From Basidiobolus meristosporus CBS 931.73 (Eukaryota; Basidiobolomycota; Basidiobolomycetes; Basidiobolales; Basidiobolaceae): a stretch of DNA of 64,000 nt. Below the pieces are notes generated by a model. It was not told the DNA's origin, ran no database searches, and saw only the letters and a program-made list of their open reading frames with translations. The position numbers were made by a program, and so were the translations under genes. This document shows, one piece after another, positions 59,077-64,000 of the stretch. Position 1 is the stretch's first letter; the number at the start of each line of letters is the position of its first letter. The stretch spans positions 1 to 64,000 of the forward strand of contig MCFE01000176.1 in assembly GCA_002104905.1 (NCBI GenBank), written 5' to 3'.

Positions 59077-59796
59077 GACTTGTTCTGTTGGATAGTGCCA
59101 CAATGCCAAATGATGCCATAGTGTGCCAAGGAGGCTAAGTGAGCCTATACTTGGCCACAGGGCATGAAACATAGCTCTGCATCTTCATGCAAAGCAGCCC
59201 CTGTGTTTCACCTATTGTACTGGAGAAAATTCATTTTTTGACCTTTTTTTTGGATCAATGTTGTGCAGGATGTGTAAGAGCACAAAATGATTGAAGGCAT
59301 GCATCTGGTACTCAATACCCATGGCACTCTGAATTTAGATCCTGTGGCTTGTATCATGCCACAAAAATGCATGGCACTATCTTGGTGCACTGGTACTATC
59401 AAGCACTATATTTAAATATTAGGCCTAAAGTGAAACCTATATAAAGCACTTATAGGGCCAGATAGTACCAGTGAACCAAGATAGTGCCCTGCATTTTTGT
59501 GACATGACACAAGCCACAGGAGCTAGATTCAGAGTGCCATGGGTATTGAGTACCAGATGCATGCCTTCAATCATTTTGTGCTCTTTTGCATCCTGCACAA
59601 CATTGATCCAGAAAAAAAGCTCATAAAATGGATTTTCTCCAGCACAATGGGTGAAACATAGGGGCTGCTTTGCGTGAAAATGAAGAGTCATGTTGCACAC
59701 TCTGTGGCCAAGTTTTGGCCTGCTATGCCTTTCTGGCCTGCAACAGCACTATTTGGCACTCATGGCTCAATGTGGCACTATCCAACGGAACAAGTC
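59077..59796. mobile_element. Foldback element F2 (nearly perfect large palindrome)
   Basis: About 720 bp made of two inverted arms of about 355 bp meeting near 59436 (left TGCATGGCACTATCTTGG.GCAC, right GTGAACCAAGATAGTGCC). Ends GACTTGTTCTGTTGGATAG and CTATCCAACGGAACAAGTC. No coding capacity. Termini shared with the Harbinger-like element suggest a non-autonomous derivative. Confidence 0.85.
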
Positions 59797-60310
59797 TATT
59801 CCCCTTTAGGAACACCAGCAAAAGGCATATCACATACAAGGTTATAGATACTCAAGAGCATAGCAACTTTGAGGTCATATACCTCATCTTTACCACCAAC
59901 ATAGGCAACCTTCTTGTTCTTGTTATAATGTTCAGGAAGGCCCTTCTTAACTACAATGTCTCTGGTGAAAGAATAATTCTTTGGGTCTCCAGGATGAGGT
60001 TCCCAAGTAGGAGTTTTAGGAGTAGGCTTGGAGCAACTTTTAGTAGTACTAGACAATTTAGTAGTACCAGGAGCTCTAGGAGCAAGCATTTTTCTAACTT
60101 TAATGCCTTCACCAAGATAATTAGAGATAAGGTTGTTAGTGCATTTGAGAACAGTATAGGAATATAAGCCTTCTTTAATAAGTTTGCTGCTAAAGTCAAA
60201 GTTGGCAAGCTATAAGCCATTGGCCAGGATATGGAATCAACTGGAAACTGGTGATAATTCAAATAGAGGGTATCTGTTGGAGCAAAAGCTTTCCACTGGG
60301 AGCAATGCAT
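59797..60310 (-). pseudogene. Unassigned transposon-like coding fragment
   Basis: Two minus-strand frames (60310-59951 and 60089-59796) appear to be one protein broken by a frameshift. Features: MLAPRAPGTTKLSSTTKSCS, then a Pro-rich linker and KNKKVAYVGGKDEVYDLKVA. The last part is loosely reminiscent of piggyBac-family strands (KWKDKxxVxLLST) but I cannot claim it. It is oppositely oriented to the transposase on its right. Confidence 0.3.
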
Positions 60311-60664
60311 TTGCTTTTCAACAATATCCTTATACTGATGACCAAGTTGTACACGGGCATTTCAAGCTAAATGAGCCTTTCAAGATACTGGAGATTTTTG
60401 AAAGAATTATCAAGATATTACAGAGTATCTGCTACCCTAAGTATTTCTCACAGGCTCCTATTAATATTCATATGCATATGCAACAATACAAATGCAAAGA
60501 CTGGATGAACTGGATATATATTTATTCAAGTGGTGCTCTGAAACCATTTGAACCAAGAGTACATTGGAAGTATTGGGAGTCATATGTGGACATTGTAGGA
60601 ATATTTATCCAGAAGTGGATCCCCAATGCCAACTTGACACATCTACAGCTGTTGTATGAGGAGT
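60311..60664 (+). pseudogene. CMC/EnSpm-like transposase C-terminal half, 5' piece
   Basis: Frame 60184-60669 is open; from about 60340 it reads LNEPFKILEIFERIIKILQS, QQYKCKDWMNWIYIYSSGAL and YWESYVDIVGIFIQKW, a layout typical of large fungal CMC-type transposase-like proteins. The frame stops 5 bp inside an inserted LTR2, and the same frame resumes after the LTR. Confidence 0.6.
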
Positions 60665-61858
60665 TGTAGTAATGGAAAGTATTCCATTACTACAATATCT
60701 CTAAACCAATGTTGCACTCATTTCTTTATTTTGCTTTTTGCTATCATAACACACAAGTGAAAGATCAAGAATTTCCAACTTTGAAGGACACATGCTTCAG
60801 ACCCAGACAAGCAATCCACTCAAGAATATTATGCCATACAGAACACGTAGTAGCCAACACATGTTTCAAATTGCAGCTCATTTGAAGCAGTACTTAAGGA
60901 GTGATGACCAAAAGAGTCCAACTATTATATATACTATGCCTGGTTGCTAGGATTACTAGGATGACTTTGATTGCATGTAGCTTTCAAACCCGCCAATCAA
61001 ATCACATGAAACTCTCACAGATACTGCGTCTATGTCCAATCTGCACCACTGCAAAATTTGAGCTTTGTATTGTGTATAGCTTGTGCTATTGCCCAAAAAC
61101 TTTGATCCTTCAGAATTTACATATATATGACTTCCTCAGCTGAAACATAAAGAGTGAGCCTCTCTTTCCAGAGTCTCCACACTACAATTACAAGTTTAAA
61201 GGTTACAAGACTTCCCCTGCATCACTTGCACTGTTGAGTATTCTGACTTTGATTGGTACTACATCAGTAAAGAGACTGCAAGGCTCACAAGAATCCAATC
61301 AAAGTTCTACAAGAAACTACCACTTTTCTGTTGGAAAAGTCCCCTCTAAGAGACCCCTTTACTCTACAGGAACCCCTTTAGAGACCCCTTTTAGAAATCC
61401 CTTTACTCTAAACAAGCCCCTTTAGGCACCTGTTTAATGTAAAGTCCACTTTAGAGACCATTACAAGAAGCCCCTTTACTCTAAAGACACCCCTTTAGAC
61501 ACCCCTTTAGAGACCTCTACAACACACCCCTTGAGGTTATAGGGGAGCTCAGAATTTCTATATCAGAGAATATTTTCTCAGAAAGCAAAGTGACTTCCAA
61601 ATAAAGAAAGGTTACTGTAAAAGTTAATAAGCCCATTGGTTGACAGAAGGTCAGAGCACTGCTGTAGAAGTGATAAATACTGCCTACAGTATATTTTGAG
61701 CCTAAGATTGAGGAAATTAGTGAAAGTTATATCTTCTATTGGTACATCAAACTCCCGATCAACTATTTCAGTATTAGTATACTGGAAGCTGTTGTATATT
61801 GGTGATTAGCCTCTACAGTGTAGAACAAGCCCCAAACTAATCATAATACAACACAATA
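60665..61858 (-). repeat. LTR2-family solo LTR (copy C), inside the transposase
   Basis: 1194 bp, TGTAGTAATGG...CAACACAATA, with GAGT on both sides (60661-60664, 61859-61862). Nine CCCCT between about 61340 and 61550. Confidence 0.9.
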
Positions 61859-61862
61859 GAGT

Positions 61863-62280
61863 TTGTGATGGGATTTGAGTGGCTATACTATAAACATAAA
61901 GCTGAACATGTAGATCTCTGCCACTACTGTATCCATTCCCTACTCCATCTTGCACAGTGTGTGGAGAATATTGGGCCTTGCTTCACCTTTTGGGAGCTTC
62001 CTATGGAGCAGATGTGTGGGGAGATAGGAAGACAATTCAAGTTGCAGGTACTACCATATCCCACACTTGTTAAAAATATTACACTCAAGTCTCTCATCAA
62101 TGTGATGAGTTAGGACTTGGAGGACAGCCAGACAGAGTTGGAAAATACTGAGGACAAATGTGCACATGGAGACACCTATGCCTATGGCATTAAGAAGCTA
62201 AGCAGCCCCAATGCATGGGTAATTAGCTAAGTAATGCAAAGTTGGGTTGGGTGCAACAAGCAACTAATTTTTATCAGGAA
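61863..62280 (+). pseudogene. CMC/EnSpm-like transposase C-terminal half, 3' piece
   Basis: Continues the frame of the 60311-60664 piece: GFEWLYYKHKAEHVDLCHYC, IHSLLHLAQCVENIGPCFTF, WELPMEQMCGEIGRQFKLQV. The H-LLH...GP...W..PME....G pattern is that of the C-terminal domain of CMC-type transposase-like proteins. A TAG at 62111-62113 breaks it, with homologous sequence continuing to about 62225. A second copy is at 37300-36990. Confidence 0.65.
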
Positions 62281-62850
62281 AACTCTACCAAGATATGCCA
62301 GATTTCTCATGGTCACAAGCCAACTTCTACACTATTCAATATGGAATTCATACAAACAAAAGCCAGAGCACACCTAAAAGAGGGACTAGAATACAACAGG
62401 GAGAAGGAATATATTGGCTAAATACCAAGAAGCTCTTTGCAGACATTTGGGAGGTATTTATGGTAGAAGTGGCAATAACCAAGCATATGTTTGCAAGATG
62501 TATATGTTGCCAGCAGTACAAGGTATATGGTGACTTTGCAAGTATCACACTAATAAACCGTAAAGTTGAGGTGATAGAAGTATGTCAATTGTGGCAGGTT
62601 TGCATGTTTGTAGAGGTTAGTAAGCAAGAAGCCATAGTTTTTTTTTTGATTCAAACTATATGTGAAATACCCAAGGTAGTAGTGGGTAAGCAAATAAAGA
62701 AAGGTGATTTTACAGTGGAATATATAAATTGCACAAGGGGAGGTAAAAACGGAAATACCATTAGGTTAATTGGTACAGTAGCATTATACAGAACCAGCAG
62801 TAGGCTGTCACACTGCCAATATAATGCCATCAGAGTCTTGCTGTGAGGCC
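62281..62850 (+). CDS. Downstream part of the transposase-like unit
   Basis: 183-aa open frame (62295-62846) starting MPDFSWSQANFYTIQYGIHT, with a CCQQYKVYGDFASITLI segment and VVVGKQIKKGDFTVEYINC. Start homology to 36990 on the other strand shows it belongs to the same repeat. Likely the C-terminal tail of the same transposon protein rather than a host gene. Confidence 0.4.
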
Positions 62851-62939
62851 ATCAAAATACTGTCAAGTTTCTTGCCCTATAAGGCAATTATGTCCTGGTC
62901 AAGTGGATCCACTTAAAATAGTTATAGAGTACTGAAAGA

Positions 62940-63460
62940 CCACGGCTCTTAACTAAGGGCACTGCATTTGCAACATTCTCATCTGCCTGAGGTTTATGGT
63001 TGGCTTGGGGATCTGCAGAGGTTCTCATTTACTCACTTGACTCAGAGCCTGAGGGGTCTGCATAATATTACCTTTGGTTGGTGCACTGTCAACACGGCCT
63101 TTTTTAGATGCAACCCTACTTGATGCACTCAATGTCAGAGCAAGCTGTTGTCCAACTGTTCATCTGCTGCTGTCAACAATGGGGTTTGATTGGGAACCAG
63201 ACAAATTGACTTTATTATTTGTTAATATATATAGATTTGGGAATGAGTAAAATCAATGGGGAGATAGAGATACATATACATGTGTATGGAGTGCCACAGC
63301 TATATTTGAGTTGCTAACTATGGTAGGTCATCATTGAATCTGATATTTATGTAAGTGCAATGCCTCAAATACAAGACTGCTTAAATTTAAAAGAGCATTG
63401 ACAAAAAAGTGATAATACAACATTACATTGTTGAGTGTCCAAAGAGTATTAACAGAAAAG
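62940..63460 (-). pseudogene. Repeat family 4 gene, copy C
   Basis: Related to 57575-56936: minus-strand ALTLSASSR.. GSESSE.. segments and the shared upstream block (GTAGGTCATCATTGAATCTG). Multiple stops. Confidence 0.5.
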
Positions 63461-64000
63461 TGATATAATAGAGCAAAGTTGCTGAGTGTAAGACTGTTTG
63501 CCCCATAGAGAAAACCACTTTGCTTCAATGCTGTAAGTGAAGAGGAAAAAGTCAAAGTGGCTACTGTAACAAGCCTCTTAACAATGTAGTGCACAGACAG
63601 CATGGGAAGCATCACAAAGATCATAGATAATGTTTTGCCACCCTAATCATATTTTACCATTCATCAGTCAATACTGTACCAACAATAACTTGCTGGCTAT
63701 GTGATACTTTTATAATAGCACCTAGCCATACTTGATACCTTGTGCAGACCAAGTCAGGTGAGTTTGCAACACCATTAGGCTCACCTCAGCCTTCTGGATA
63801 TAGCATGCAGAGTGATGGCCCTGAGGAAGAAGGCTCACAAATGGATTGTGAGCCTATCTCCCTTGACATCAGCACCCTCCATGAGCCCAGCAAAGTCCCA
63901 AGATTCAATGAGACAGCACCCATGGAAAAAATGCCAAGGATACTCCATGGAGCCAAGTGAGCCTAGTAGTCCATTTATTGGTGATTGATGTAAGGTTTTG
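63461..64000 (+). pseudogene. Transposase-like 5' region, second copy
   Basis: 63470-63560 matches 58655-58735 (TTTGC.CCAT.GA.AA.AC..CTTTG), and 63905-64000 matches 58740-58835 (ATGCCAAGGATACT.CATGGAGCCAAGT). Between them, frame 63742-63960 (72 aa, acidic, GPEEEGSQMDCEP) is open and absent from the other copy. The window ends here. Confidence 0.4.

Noticed and set aside
59796-60089. piggyBac transposase call for the minus-strand frame.
   Set aside because: Only a loose strand-pattern resemblance; no DDD residues identified, so left as unassigned.

Overview
The window comes from a fungal nuclear genome. A DASH kinetochore subunit (DAD4) points to fungi, and the compact genes with many 50-170 nt spliceosomal introns agree. 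The MEF2-type MADS protein, the Adp1-like ABCG transporter and the fungal-style NRPS modules would fit an early-diverging lineage, but I cannot place the species from sequence alone. No tRNA, rRNA or CRISPR was recognised.

Region 1 (1-10.2 kb): an unknown coiled-coil protein (853-1335, -), a badly decayed two-module non-ribosomal peptide synthetase (about 2050-5805, +), and an intact 12-exon ABCG transporter with a Cys-rich ectodomain (6040-9404, -).

Region 2 (10.2-22.6 kb): a GC-rich, CpG-containing housekeeping island. In order it holds cytochrome c oxidase subunit VIa (+), a MEF2-type MADS factor (+), RAD52 (-), a PQ-loop protein of the ANY1/SLC66A2 family (-), the large U2AF subunit (-), a rhodanese-methyltransferase fusion (-), DAD4 (+) and the TFIIIB subunit BDP1 (-). 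I rebuilt exons for the spliced genes by requiring GT/AG borders, continuous frame and family motifs. Each model sums to a multiple of three.

Region 3 (about 23.6-64 kb): AT-rich, nearly CpG-free, nested transposons with no recognisable host gene. A Ty3/gypsy chromovirus (24431-36933, target duplication CCTAG) has been invaded by a full Ty1/copia element (30014-34694), a solo copia LTR, and two copies of an orphan LTR family (here LTR3). Downstream lie two older copia remnants (37.6-42.1 kb), a PIF/Harbinger-like DNA transposon (45229-48627) inside an old LTR, and a second copia element (51965-56718, TSD TGAAC) inside a foldback element. The rest is a scattered CMC/EnSpm-like transposase family, one copy of which is split in frame by a solo LTR with a 4-bp TSD. 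A second orphan LTR family (LTR2) has 4-bp duplications and dense arrays of CCCCT.

Interpretation: a euchromatic gene block abuts a transposon block whose base composition suggests cytosine methylation and deamination. Paired nonsense differences between the two copia copies are all CAA/CAG against TAA/TAG, which fits the same process.
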